From Nocardia pseudovaccinii NBRC 100343 (GTDB lineage: Bacteria > Actinomycetota > Actinomycetes > Mycobacteriales > Mycobacteriaceae), in contig NZ_BDBY01000308.1 in the NCBI RefSeq assembly GCF_001613225.1, forward strand, positions 1-62,033: a stretch of DNA of 62,033 nt, in the 5' to 3' direction. Of the stretch, positions 28,060 to 35,786 are shown in pieces. The notes beneath the pieces were generated by a model. It saw only the letters and a list, made by a program, of their open reading frames with translations. It searched no databases and was not told the origin of the DNA. Each line of letters starts with the position of its first letter. Position 1 is the stretch's first letter. The translations under genes and the position numbers were made by a program.

Positions 28060-28713
28060 TCAGTCGGCGGACCCCGCGCGCTGAAGGATCCGAAGAGAAC
28101 CGGTGACGGAAAGCTCGCGGAAACCTCCGCTGTCGAGGGCGCGGCGATAGATGTGGTACGGAGCCTGACCGCCGTCGGCGGGGTCCGGGAAGACGTCGTG
28201 GATGGCGAGCAGGCCGCCCTCGATGACCCAGTGGGCCCAGTCACCGTAATCGCGCTGCGCTGCTTCCTCAGTGTGGCCACCGTCTATGAACAGCAGGCGC
28301 AACGGGGTGCGCCAGATACGGGCGGCTGCCGCGGAAGATCCGATGATGGCGACGACGGTTTCGGCCAATCCCGCGCGGATCATGCTGCGGCGGAAGGAAG
28401 CCACGGTGTCGAAGACACCCGTCTCAGGGTCAACCAGCGCAGTGTCGTGGTATGCCCACCCGGGCTGATGCTCCTCGGAACCGCGGTGGTGATCGACGGT
28501 GAAGACCTGGGCGCCGGTTTCACGCGCGGCCGCTCCGAGGTAAATGGTCGACTTACCGCAGTAGGTCCCGATTTCCATGATGCTGCCCTCACCGGCATGG
28601 GCACGGGCAGCCTCGTACAGGGCGCGTCCCTCCTCCGCAGGCATGAATCCTGGAACCTGCTCGGCGAGTGCGAACAGGTTACGGGTGCCTGCGGGAAGCT
28701 CGACCTGGGTCAT
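28060..28713 (-). CDS. Class I SAM-dependent methyltransferase (Methyltransf_24 type)
   Basis: This 217-residue enzyme has motif I SIMEIGTYCGKSTIYLGAA near residue 44, then VFTVDHHRGSEEHQPGW, and LLFIDGGHTEEAAQRDY, the acidic patch typical of the pfam13578 and cephalosporin hydroxylase/CmcI-like group. That group methylates oxygen on sugars or small molecules, often with a metal. AAAGGA precedes the ATG. It faces the GT4, methyltransferase and cyclase-like genes tail to tail, and follows the MBL hydrolase on its own strand after 100 bases. It probably belongs functionally with the GT4 cassette even though it is transcribed with the leftward operon. Confidence 0.83.
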   Translation of the reverse strand: MTQVELPAGTRNLFALAEQVPGFMPAEEGRALYEAARAHAGEGSIMEIGTYCGKSTIYLGAAARETGAQVFTVDHHRGSEEHQPGWAYHDTALVDPETGVFDTVASFRRSMIRAGLAETVVAIIGSSAAAARIWRTPLRLLFIDGGHTEEAAQRDYGDWAHWVIEGGLLAIHDVFPDPADGGQAPYHIYRRALDSGGFRELSVTGSLRILQRAGSAD

Positions 28714-28813
28714 GCGAAATCCTTTCTGCGGCGCGCGCCTCCTTGTCGGTCGTGCGCGCGCCGTCCTGCCTGCGGCGGATTATCGGACCGTCCATCCACG
28801 GCATCGGTGCGGA

Positions 28814-29467
28814 TCACCATCCGCGGGCGATCCATTCCTCGAGGTGTGGGCTTTCAGCCCCCAGGTCGGTTGCGCGCCCGTGCCCAGTCAACACTGTCGT
28901 GTTGTCGGCGAGGGTGAACACACGTTCGCGCAGTGACTCGATGATGGTGGGAAAGTCGGAGTAGGACCTGCCCGTTGCGCCTGGTCCGCCCGCGAACAAG
29001 GTGTCACCACTGAACAGAAGCTTCAATTCAGGCGCCCATACGCATACGGAGCCGGGTGAATGCCCAGGGGTGTGGACGATCTCGATCTCGGTTCCCGCCA
29101 CCGGAATACGGTCCCGGTCACTGATCGCGGCGAAGTTGAATCCCGGATGCACTCGTCGCCACAGCATTTCATCGCCGGGATGCAGGGCGACAGGTGCGTC
29201 CAGGTGCGTCCCCAGTTCCTCAGCGGCACCGATGTGGTCGTTGTGCCCGTGTGTGCACACGACTGCGCGCACCTCTCGCCCGTTCACGGCTGCCAAGATC
29301 GGCTGGGCGTCGTGTGCGGCGTCGATGACCACGACCTCGTGATCATCGCCGAATACCCAGACATTGTTCTCGACCTCCCAGCTCCCTCCGTCGAGATCGA
29401 AGGTGCCCGAGGTGCGGACCTTCTCGACGCGCAGCGAGCCGAGACGATGCACGGTTTCGGGTGTCAC
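28814..29467 (-). CDS. MBL-fold hydrolase linked to mycothiol-dependent formaldehyde oxidation
   Basis: This 217-residue metallo-beta-lactamase-fold protein has the metal motif CTHGHNDHIGA near residue 70 and HTPGHSPGSVCVW, FSGDTLF and TGHG further on. In mycobacteria the gene for MscR (Rv2259) is followed by an MBL protein (Rv2260), and the same order is seen here. The likely role is hydrolysis of the S-formylmycothiol product or a related thioester, by analogy with glyoxalase II; this is inferred, not shown. The start is GTG at 29467, overlapping the stop of the dehydrogenase as GTGA. Confidence 0.87.
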   Translation of the reverse strand: MTPETVHRLGSLRVEKVRTSGTFDLDGGSWEVENNVWVFGDDHEVVVIDAAHDAQPILAAVNGREVRAVVCTHGHNDHIGAAEELGTHLDAPVALHPGDEMLWRRVHPGFNFAAISDRDRIPVAGTEIEIVHTPGHSPGSVCVWAPELKLLFSGDTLFAGGPGATGRSYSDFPTIIESLRERVFTLADNTTVLTGHGRATDLGAESPHLEEWIARGW

Positions 29468-30552
29468 AGCACAACCACCGACCGCAGAATGCGTCCGGAT
29501 TTCATGGTGTCGAAGGATTTTTCGACCTCGTCGAGTGCTATGTGTTCAGAGACGAACATGTCCAGCGGCAGCCGGCCCTGGCGGTAGAACTCGATCAATG
29601 TCGGGAAGTCTCGCTCTGGCAGGCAATCGCCGTACCAAGACGACTTCAGTGCGCCACCGTGTGAGAAGAAGTCCAGCAACGGCATGTCGATCCGCATGTC
29701 CGGCGTCGGTACGCCGACCAGTACCACTGTCCCCGCCAGGTCCCGTGCGTAGAACGCCTGCTGCCAGGTTTCGGGGCGGCCGACTGCATCGATCACGACG
29801 TCAGCACCGAAACCGCCTGTGTATTCCTGGATTCGGGTGACCGAGTCTTCGCTGGATGCGTCGATAGTGTGCGTAGCACCCAGCCCGACTGCGGCGGCCA
29901 GCTTGCTGATGTCGCGATCGACCGCGATGATCGTTGTCGCTCCGGCCAGTCGCGCGCCCGCGACAGCGGCCGCGCCGACGCCGCCACAGCCGATCACGGC
30001 GACGCTATCGCCAGGGCCGACACTGCCAGTGTGCAGTGCCGCCCCCAGCCCTGCCATTACACCGCAGCCGAGGAGCCCGGCGACGGCCGGGTCGATCGCG
30101 GAATCCACGATGGTGCATTGGCCTTCATGCACCAGTGTCTTGTCGGCAAACGCGCCGATCCCGAGCGCGGGCGTCAGTACGGTACCGTCGGCGAGGCTCA
30201 TTTTTTGTTCGGCGTTGTAGGTATCGAAGCAATACCAGGGGCGTCCGCGGCGGCAAGCCCGGCAGCGCCCGCACACCGCTCGCCAGTTCAGGACTACAAA
30301 GTCGCCAACTCTGACATGAGTGACGGAATCACCGATGCGATCGACGATTCCGGCTGCCTCGTGCCCGAGCAGGAACGGGAATTCATCGTTGATGCGGCCT
30401 TCTCGATACGTCAGGTCTGTGTGGCACACCCCGCAGGCGAGCACTCGCACTACCACATCGTGGGGACCCGGGTCGGGAATGATGATGTCTGTCAGCTCCA
30501 CCGGAGCGCCTGCCGATCGGGCGATGACGCCGCGCACGCTCTCGGCCATCAT
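29464..30552 (-). CDS. mscR: S-(hydroxymethyl)mycothiol dehydrogenase (mycothiol-dependent formaldehyde dehydrogenase)
   Basis: This 362-residue zinc alcohol dehydrogenase is very close to M. tuberculosis MscR/AdhE2 as I remember it. The catalytic zinc site lies in CGVCHTDLTYREG near residue 40 and HEAAGI near 65. Structural zinc cysteines lie in CGRCRACRRGRPWYC near 90-105. The NAD loop is VIGCGGVGAAAVAG near 185, and the C-terminus has HGGALKSSWYGDCLPE. The enzyme oxidises the mycothiol adduct of formaldehyde with NAD. Its stop overlaps the MBL gene, and its ATG at 30552 overlaps the stop of the hydratase as TGATG. Formaldehyde could come from demethylation reactions in this cluster, although CYP51 itself releases formate. 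Confidence 0.92.
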   Translation of the reverse strand: MMAESVRGVIARSAGAPVELTDIIIPDPGPHDVVVRVLACGVCHTDLTYREGRINDEFPFLLGHEAAGIVDRIGDSVTHVRVGDFVVLNWRAVCGRCRACRRGRPWYCFDTYNAEQKMSLADGTVLTPALGIGAFADKTLVHEGQCTIVDSAIDPAVAGLLGCGVMAGLGAALHTGSVGPGDSVAVIGCGGVGAAAVAGARLAGATTIIAVDRDISKLAAAVGLGATHTIDASSEDSVTRIQEYTGGFGADVVIDAVGRPETWQQAFYARDLAGTVVLVGVPTPDMRIDMPLLDFFSHGGALKSSWYGDCLPERDFPTLIEFYRQGRLPLDMFVSEHIALDEVEKSFDTMKSGRILRSVVVL

Positions 30553-31337
30553 CACCACCCCGCCGGCAGGTTTGTGAAATCGGGTTCGCGTCCTTCGGCA
30601 AAAGCCATCAGTGCCTCCGTGTTGGCCGGACCGCCCATCAACTCGGCGAAGCAAGCGTTCTCGCGTTCGCGCGCTGCGGCGATTTCGGCCCGTATGGGTT
30701 CGATCATGGTTCGTTTGACTGCGATCAGGCTCGAGATCGGCCTGGCCGCCAGTAACCGGGCATGACGCAACGCCGTCGGCATCAGTTCCTCCGGTGTGCA
30801 CACCGAGCGGACCAGGCCGATCTGTGCGGCTTCGTCGGCGGTCATCCATTCCGCCGACATCAGCATCCAAGCGGCGTTTTGGTGGCCGATCAGGCGCGGG
30901 AACAGGTACGACGAAGCCGCCTCCGGTGCCACGCCCAAACTGGTGAAGGGGCACTTCAGTCGTGCTGTGGAGGACATGAATGCCAGGTCGGCGAAACCCA
31001 GAATCGTTGCGCCGATACCGAGCCCGAGCCCATTGACCGCGACGATCAGCGGTTTCGGGAAATCCGCTAGTGCGTCGATGAGTCCGAGAAACCCGAACTT
31101 CCCGGGTGTGAAGTCCGGATCGGTGATGCGTGCTTGCATCTCCAGCAGGTCGGTTCCGGCACTGAACGCCCTTCCGGCGCCGGTCAGGACGACGACGGCA
31201 ACGCTGGGATCGGTTGTGGCGATGGACAATTCCGACGCCAGCGCGTCGTAGAGTTGCTCGTTGAAGGCATTGAGTGAGTCCGGTCGGTCGAGGGTCAGGA
31301 CTCGAACCCGCTCGTCGTCAACAACTTTCAGAACCAT
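30552..31337 (-). CDS. Enoyl-CoA hydratase/isomerase family protein
   Basis: This is a 261-residue crotonase-fold protein. The oxyanion-hole segments are GRAFSAGTDLLEM near residue 62 and NGLGLGIGATILGFADLAF near 105, and CPFTSLGVAPEAASSYLF follows, the position that supplies catalytic acids in hydratases. The C-terminal helices end in FTNLPAGW. It would hydrate or isomerise an unsaturated acyl-CoA from side-chain degradation. Two broken relatives are in the window, at 51431 and 60794. It is the second gene of the leftward SDR-led operon and couples to mscR. The substrate is unknown. Confidence 0.88.
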   Translation of the reverse strand: MVLKVVDDERVRVLTLDRPDSLNAFNEQLYDALASELSIATTDPSVAVVVLTGAGRAFSAGTDLLEMQARITDPDFTPGKFGFLGLIDALADFPKPLIVAVNGLGLGIGATILGFADLAFMSSTARLKCPFTSLGVAPEAASSYLFPRLIGHQNAAWMLMSAEWMTADEAAQIGLVRSVCTPEELMPTALRHARLLAARPISSLIAVKRTMIEPIRAEIAAARERENACFAELMGGPANTEALMAFAEGREPDFTNLPAGW

Positions 31338-31513
31338 GGTTCGTTCTCGCTTCGAAAGGTTCGTGAGAAGGGCCGTCCCGCCTATGCGCACCAATACGCG
31401 TCGCGGGGCGCGACAGATAGGGCGCGACGGCGCCAGGGGCCGAACGGATGACCGGGTGCCTTCACGGCGATGCTGGCGCAGGAGGGGACGGCGTGGCATC
31501 CGAAGTCCCGGGG

Positions 31514-32254
31514 TCAGGAGGCCTTGTGAGGGACAGCGGTCACCAGGCCACCGTCTACAACGAATTCCGAGCCTGTCGCGTACGAGGATTCGTCGCTGGC
31601 CAGGAACAGCACGAACGTCGCGACCTCCGACGGTTGCGCGGGACGGCCCAGCGGGATAGTCACCAAATCGTCTGGTATGCCCGCGGTCATCGGGGTTCGA
31701 ATCAAGCCCGGGTGCAGTGAATTGACGCGAATATTGTGCGATGCCAATTCGAGCGCGGCCGACTTGGCCAGGCCGCGCACGCCCCATTTCGAGGCGACGT
31801 ACCCGTGCGCCCACGGCGCACCACGCAAACCTTCGATCGACGAGACGTTGATGATCGACCCGCCGCCGGCGGCGATCATCGAGTCGACAACGGCCCTCAT
31901 TCCGAGGAAGGTCCCGGTCAGGTTGACGTCGATGATCTGGCGCCACTTGCCGAGGTCGAACTTCTGCAGCGGTCCACCGTTGACAATGCCAGCATTGTTC
32001 ACCAGCACATTCAGTTTGCCGAACTTGCTTTGTGCCTCGCGCACCGCCGCGTCCCAGTGAACGGGCTCGGTTACGTCGAGATGGACGTAATGCGCTGCCG
32101 CACCGAGTGATTCGGCCAGCGCCTTGCCTTCGTCATCGAGGATGTCGCCGAGAATAACCTCGGCCCCCTCGGCGACGAGCATTTCGGCGTGTGCGGCGCC
32201 CATCCCGCGCGCACCGCCACTGATGAGTGCAACTTTGCCGTCTACACGTCCCAT
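31514..32254 (-). CDS. SDR oxidoreductase of the 3alpha/20beta-hydroxysteroid dehydrogenase type
   Basis: This 246-residue SDR closely resembles FabG3 (Rv2002), a 20beta-hydroxysteroid dehydrogenase, as remembered. It has VALISGGARGMGAAHAEML at the nucleotide site, GDILDDEGKALAESLG, VNNAGI, SSIEGL with the catalytic Ser, and GYVASKWG with the YxxxK pair near residue 150. The ending ESSYATGSEFVVDGG is typical. It probably oxidises or reduces a ring hydroxyl of the imported sterol with NAD(H). ATG at 32254 is preferred to GTG at 32263; neither has a strong ribosome site. It heads the operon SDR, hydratase, mscR, MBL, and operator array F lies 20 bases before its start. Confidence 0.88.
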   Translation of the reverse strand: MGRVDGKVALISGGARGMGAAHAEMLVAEGAEVILGDILDDEGKALAESLGAAAHYVHLDVTEPVHWDAAVREAQSKFGKLNVLVNNAGIVNGGPLQKFDLGKWRQIIDVNLTGTFLGMRAVVDSMIAAGGGSIINVSSIEGLRGAPWAHGYVASKWGVRGLAKSAALELASHNIRVNSLHPGLIRTPMTAGIPDDLVTIPLGRPAQPSEVATFVLFLASDESSYATGSEFVVDGGLVTAVPHKAS

Positions 32255-32273
32255 AGCGGTCACGTTAACATAC

Positions 32274-32307
32274 TGGCTGGACTTCGATCCAGACTAGTGT
32301 CCAGAAT
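32274..32307. promoter_or_regulatory. Operator array F upstream of the SDR-mscR operon
   Basis: Units TGGCTGGACT (32274), GATCCAGACT (32286) and TGTCCAGAAT (32298) repeat at exactly 12 bp. They share the TGTCYRGACA consensus, with one to three mismatches each. The array sits 20 bases in front of the SDR start on the minus strand. Confidence 0.65.
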
Positions 32308-32374
32308 TATGATCAGACGCTAGAGCAGCTCATCTGATCCCGGTCCGAACCCGCCGTCCACAAGGAGAAAACCT

Positions 32375-32833
32375 GCCCATCCGCGTCGCTCATGTCGGCA
32401 CGGGAACACCGGCCGCCTCGCGTTGGCCGCGGTCTGCGTCTCGACACCCGGAAAGACCGGAAAGAACGAGGGTGAACTCGCAGACCCGGGGTCACGGCCG
32501 TCGCGGACCTCGGCAATCTGCCCGCTCGTGAACCGGACTGCGTCGTGTACTGCGCGATGGGAGACACTCGGCCGCAGGAGGCGATCAAGGATTGCCGGTG
32601 ACTGCTCGCGGCGGGCGTCAATGTCGTGGGCTCCGCGCCAGGGCTGTTGCAATATTCGTGGCGTGTCCTACCCGGAAAGTACATCGCGCCCGTGAAAGAT
32701 GCTGTACAGCACGGCAACTCGAGCCTGTTCATCACCGGCATGGATCCCGGATTCGCCAACGACCTGCTACACATTGCGCTGACCGGCACATGTCCGACGG
32801 TCGAACACATTCGCCGCTCGAAGAGGCCGACCC
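32375..32833 (+). pseudogene. N-terminal half of a DapB-like reductase
   Basis: The remnant follows the first 160 residues of the intact gene at 50364: PIRVAHVGTG (nucleotide loop), a deleted segment, YCAMGDTRPQEAIKDC, a stop codon, then GVNVVGSAPGLLQYSWRVLP, and FITGMDPGFANDLLHIALTG. It carries several frameshifts and ends after VEHIRRS. ACAAGGAGAAAA at 32359-32370 looks like its former ribosome site, so this was once the start of a gene. The C-terminal half of a similar gene lies at 18848-19440. Confidence 0.75.
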
Positions 32834-32986
32834 GTGGATCTTGATCGGAAGTCTGGCCAGATCACCACCCGACTGCGATTCCTCGTGACGGTCTACGTCC
32901 GGCGTAGCGCGATCCTAACACCGCCGCCAAATCCGTTGGCACTGCAGCGCTTCTGGCTGACGGTCGGGTCTAGCTCGGTATCGATG

Positions 32987-33128
32987 TCAGGGCAGGCCGA
33001 GCGCCGACAACTGTTCGACGCGGACGGTGCTCGACACCGGAATACGGTAGCGGTCGTCGATCCGCAGTCGGACGAGCACGCCGGCGGGTTGTTGCTCACC
33101 GTTTCGGTGCGGCCGACTTAGACTCCGG
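32987..33128 (-). pseudogene. Fragment of an mceF-like gene
   Basis: Read leftward, the fragment matches residues 55-95 of MceF at 41062: GV, a TAA stop, VGRTETVSNN, then after a frameshift AGVLVRLRIDDRYRIPVSS, and VRVEQLSALG. It is oriented against the intact mce operon, which begins 930 bases away. It shows that a second mce locus was once present or that part of the operon was copied and inverted. Confidence 0.75.
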
Positions 33129-33438
33129 TGGGCTGCACAGGGGCGTTGGCAGCGAGCCCAACCGAGTTGTCCCGGCGCAGATCGGCGCTTCTTGAACGAC
33201 CTGAGTCGCTGCCCTCGTTTCGCATTCGGCGCGGCTTTAATTGTACGCGTCACTTCGAGTACCACGGAATGAGATCGACTGCAGCCCAAGATCTTTGCCT
33301 TCACGCCCCGCGCACTACCTTCAGGCTTCGACCACTTGTGCGGGAATGGCACGCCGCCTGCCACCACACGGCCACCAACCAGGCCGCACCTGGACTACGA
33401 AAATTAAAGACACGCAAGGTAATTCACCTGAAAGCGAA

Positions 33439-33477
33439 GGCGAAGTCTGCGACCTGATGCGGGTTGCAGACTTCGCC
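33439..33477. repeat. 12-bp perfect inverted repeat
   Basis: GGCGAAGTCTGC at 33439-33450 is the exact reverse complement of GCAGACTTCGCC at 33466-33477, with a 15-base loop. No T-run follows on either side. It may be a terminator for sequence now lost, or a protein site. Confidence 0.7.
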
Positions 33478-33540
33478 CGTCGCCGACACTTGCGATCCAA
33501 AGGGGGAGGGATGCGAAAGCGTCGACACCAGGATGTCACA

Positions 33541-33574
33541 TACATAGACACTTGTACAGATGAACGTATGGACA
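33541..33574. promoter_or_regulatory. Weak TGTC-type operator array in the mce leader
   Basis: TACATAGACA (33541), TGTACAGATG (33553) and CGTATGGACA (33565) repeat at 12 bp, with two to four mismatches to TGTCYRGACA. TGTACAGA is also the form used upstream of the ferredoxin gene. It may have served the gene now represented by the mceF fragment. Confidence 0.4.
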
Positions 33575-33981
33575 GTTGCCCAAGAACTGGACACCCGCGA
33601 GGCGCCCGCACACCACAACCTGGGTGATATGTCCAGAATTGATCCACCGCGAGCTGGAACCCCCTCCGCGGCGCCCGCATGTCGAAGCCCTGGCCATTGC
33701 CACCCCTCAGATAGCAGGCCGACTACAACCGGCCGACGAAGACCGCCGGGAGCAGCCGCCTCGGAATTCTGCGCAAATAGCGATTTACATCAGGATTTAC
33801 ACCTGCAAAGTTCGCTAGCGGACGCACGCCACGCGACCCGATCATCGGCGACCACCCTCGGGGATCCCGGCTGTGCGGCATCCGACAATACAGACAAACC
33901 ACTACTGGACAACAGTCCAGCCAATACCGATGACCAGCCGAGACATACAAGAGTGGACTGCTCCCCGACAATCGGAGCACC

Positions 33982-34017
33982 TATCTGGATAGATGTCTGG
34001 ATAGTGGTCCAGATCAT
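33982..34017. promoter_or_regulatory. Operator array D upstream of the yrbE/mce operon
   Basis: TATCTGGATA (33982), TGTCTGGATA (33994) and GGTCCAGATC (34006) repeat at exactly 12 bp and end 45 bases before the yrbEA start. The first unit is a perfect TATC-NN-GATA palindrome. GTCCAGATCAT here is shared with the array before the FprB-like gene (48528-48538). Confidence 0.7.
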
Positions 34018-34061
34018 ATGGTACGTTCTGCCGCATTGCTCGGCGGACACCCGGAGATTCG

Positions 34062-34919
34062 ATGACGAACACTGATCTGGATATCTTTCCCGAGTCGGCG
34101 GTGCCACCGGCTGCAGCAGTGCTGCGCCGGAACTTTTCCGACACGGTCCTATCCAGCCTGGCCACCCTCGGCAGGGCGTTGCGAATGGGTTGTCAGGCCG
34201 CCCGGATCGGCGTGACCGATGCGGTGCAAATGCGGTTCAAGACCCGCGAAACCCTCACGCAGGCTTGGTTTCTGATCAAGGTCACCGCCATTCCAAGTGT
34301 GCTGATGGCGATTCCGTTCGGCGTCATCGTGTCCACTCAGGTCGGCAATATCGTGTCGCAGCTCGGCGCGGATTCGATGATCGGGGCGGCCGGCGGGCTC
34401 GGCGTGATCAAACAGGGCGCGCCCCTGGCGACGGCGATGATGCTCGGCGGCGCCGGATCCGCCGCCATTGCCTCGGATCTCGGCGCGCAGACCATCCGCG
34501 AAGAGGTCGATGCCATGCGTGTCATGGGTATCGATCCGGTGCAGCGCCTGGTGGTTCCGCGGATCGCGGCGATGATGCTGGTCGCTCCCCTGCTCAACAT
34601 CTTGATCGTCGCGGTCGGCATAGTGTCCGGATTCGCCGTCGCGGTCACCGCCCTCGGTGTCACGCCGGGCAGTTACTGGCAGTCGTTCGGCGCGTTCACC
34701 AGCACACTCGATGTCTGGGTTTCGCTGATCAAGGCACTGATCTTCGGCTTCTTGGTGGTGGTCATCGCCTGCCAGCGCGGACTCGAGGCGCGCGGCGGGC
34801 CCCGCGGGGTCGCTGATGGGGTCAATGCCGCCGTGGTGATGTCCGTCGCCACGGTCACCGTCCTCAATACCGCCATCACCCAGGTGGTCACCATGTTCTT
34901 CCCAGTAAGGATGGCGTGA
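34062..34919 (+). CDS. yrbEA: YrbE/MlaE-type permease, first of the Mce importer pair
   Basis: This is a 285-residue integral membrane protein of the MlaE permease family. A cytosolic N-terminus of about 65 residues leads into five or six membrane helices (VTAIPSVLMAIPFGVIV, then IAAMMLVAPLLNILIVAV and LIFGFLVVVIA). The conserved cytosolic coupling loop EEVDAMRVMGIDP lies near residues 146-160. It pairs with YrbEB to form the inner-membrane channel of an Mce lipid importer powered by the MceG/MlaF ATPase, which is not encoded in this window. Its stop overlaps the next start as TGATG. Confidence 0.94.
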   Translation: MTNTDLDIFPESAVPPAAAVLRRNFSDTVLSSLATLGRALRMGCQAARIGVTDAVQMRFKTRETLTQAWFLIKVTAIPSVLMAIPFGVIVSTQVGNIVSQLGADSMIGAAGGLGVIKQGAPLATAMMLGGAGSAAIASDLGAQTIREEVDAMRVMGIDPVQRLVVPRIAAMMLVAPLLNILIVAVGIVSGFAVAVTALGVTPGSYWQSFGAFTSTLDVWVSLIKALIFGFLVVVIACQRGLEARGGPRGVADGVNAAVVMSVATVTVLNTAITQVVTMFFPVRMA

Positions 34920-35782
34920 TGCCAGCCACACCGTATGCTCCGTTCGGCCTGCGGTGGACCAACCGCATCCGACGCCGAGTCCACCCGATGGGCCCGATCG
35001 AGTCGATCGGCTTCGCCCTCGGGTTCGGTTGGCAGGTGCTGTCCTCGATGCCCTACACGCTGGTGCACTACCGGCGCCAGACGGTCGCCGTGATCACCGA
35101 TATGACTTGGGGTCGCGGTTCGGTCATCATCGGCGGCGGCGTTGTGCCGCTCATGCTGTTGATGGGCGCCGCCATGGGCGCATCCATCGGAATCGAGGCC
35201 TACAGTGCGCTCAATCTGCTGTCGCTGGGCCAACTCAGTGGCCTGATCTCGGCCTTCGGCGTCACCCGCGAACTCGCGCCCATTGCCGCCGGGGTCGGAT
35301 TCGCCGCCCAGGCCGGCTGCCGAATGACCGCCGAGATCGGCTCCATGCGCATCTCCGAGGAGATCGACGCACTCGAATCGCTGGGCGTGCGGTCGGTGCC
35401 GTTTGTGGTGACGACCCGCGTGATCGCCGGAATTATCGCGGTCGCACCGGCTTTCGTGGTCGCTCTGATCCTCAGCTACCTGTCGTGCGAGCTGATCGTG
35501 ACGACCATCCACGGCACCCCCGCCGGCACCTACGACCACTACTTCGATCAGTTCGTCCTCGGCTGGGATGTTGTCGCCGCCACTATCAAGGTGATGGTCT
35601 TCGCGCTCGCCGTGGTCCTGATCCATTGCTACCAAGGATTTTTCGCCACCGGCGGCCCCGAAGGCGTTGGCACCGCCTCCGGGCGCGCAGTACGTGCCAG
35701 TCTCGTCTCGATCATCACACTCGACATGCTCACGACCATCGTTCTGTGGGGATTCCAGTCCCCCATCACATTCACCGGGTGA
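34919..35782 (+). CDS. yrbEB: YrbE/MlaE-type permease, second of the Mce importer pair
   Basis: This 287-residue MlaE-family permease has several hydrophobic helices, including GGVVPLMLLMGAAMGASIGI, and the coupling loop EEIDALESLGVRS near residue 146. It forms a heterodimer with the upstream permease in the plasma membrane. The ATG at 34919 shares its A with the preceding stop, which implies translational coupling; a GTG three bases upstream is an alternative. mceA begins four bases after its stop. Confidence 0.94.
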   Translation: MPATPYAPFGLRWTNRIRRRVHPMGPIESIGFALGFGWQVLSSMPYTLVHYRRQTVAVITDMTWGRGSVIIGGGVVPLMLLMGAAMGASIGIEAYSALNLLSLGQLSGLISAFGVTRELAPIAAGVGFAAQAGCRMTAEIGSMRISEEIDALESLGVRSVPFVVTTRVIAGIIAVAPAFVVALILSYLSCELIVTTIHGTPAGTYDHYFDQFVLGWDVVAATIKVMVFALAVVLIHCYQGFFATGGPEGVGTASGRAVRASLVSIITLDMLTTIVLWGFQSPITFTG

Positions 35783-35786
35783 CGTC

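Larger units (their letters stand above)
33129..33981. other. Long non-coding leader before the mce operon
   Basis: No gene is recognisable in about 850 bases. The stretch holds a perfect hairpin (33439-33477), phased TGTC-type units at 33541-33574, a lone TGTCCAGAAT at 33630, and a CTGGAC-aaca-GTCCAG palindrome at 33905-33920. It seems to be regulatory or decayed sequence with leftover operators. Confidence 0.5.

Noticed and set aside
30553..30954. Upstream extension of the mscR frame
   Set aside because: The extra residues overlap the hydratase gene in another frame and have no similarity; the ATG overlapping the hydratase stop gives the expected MscR length.
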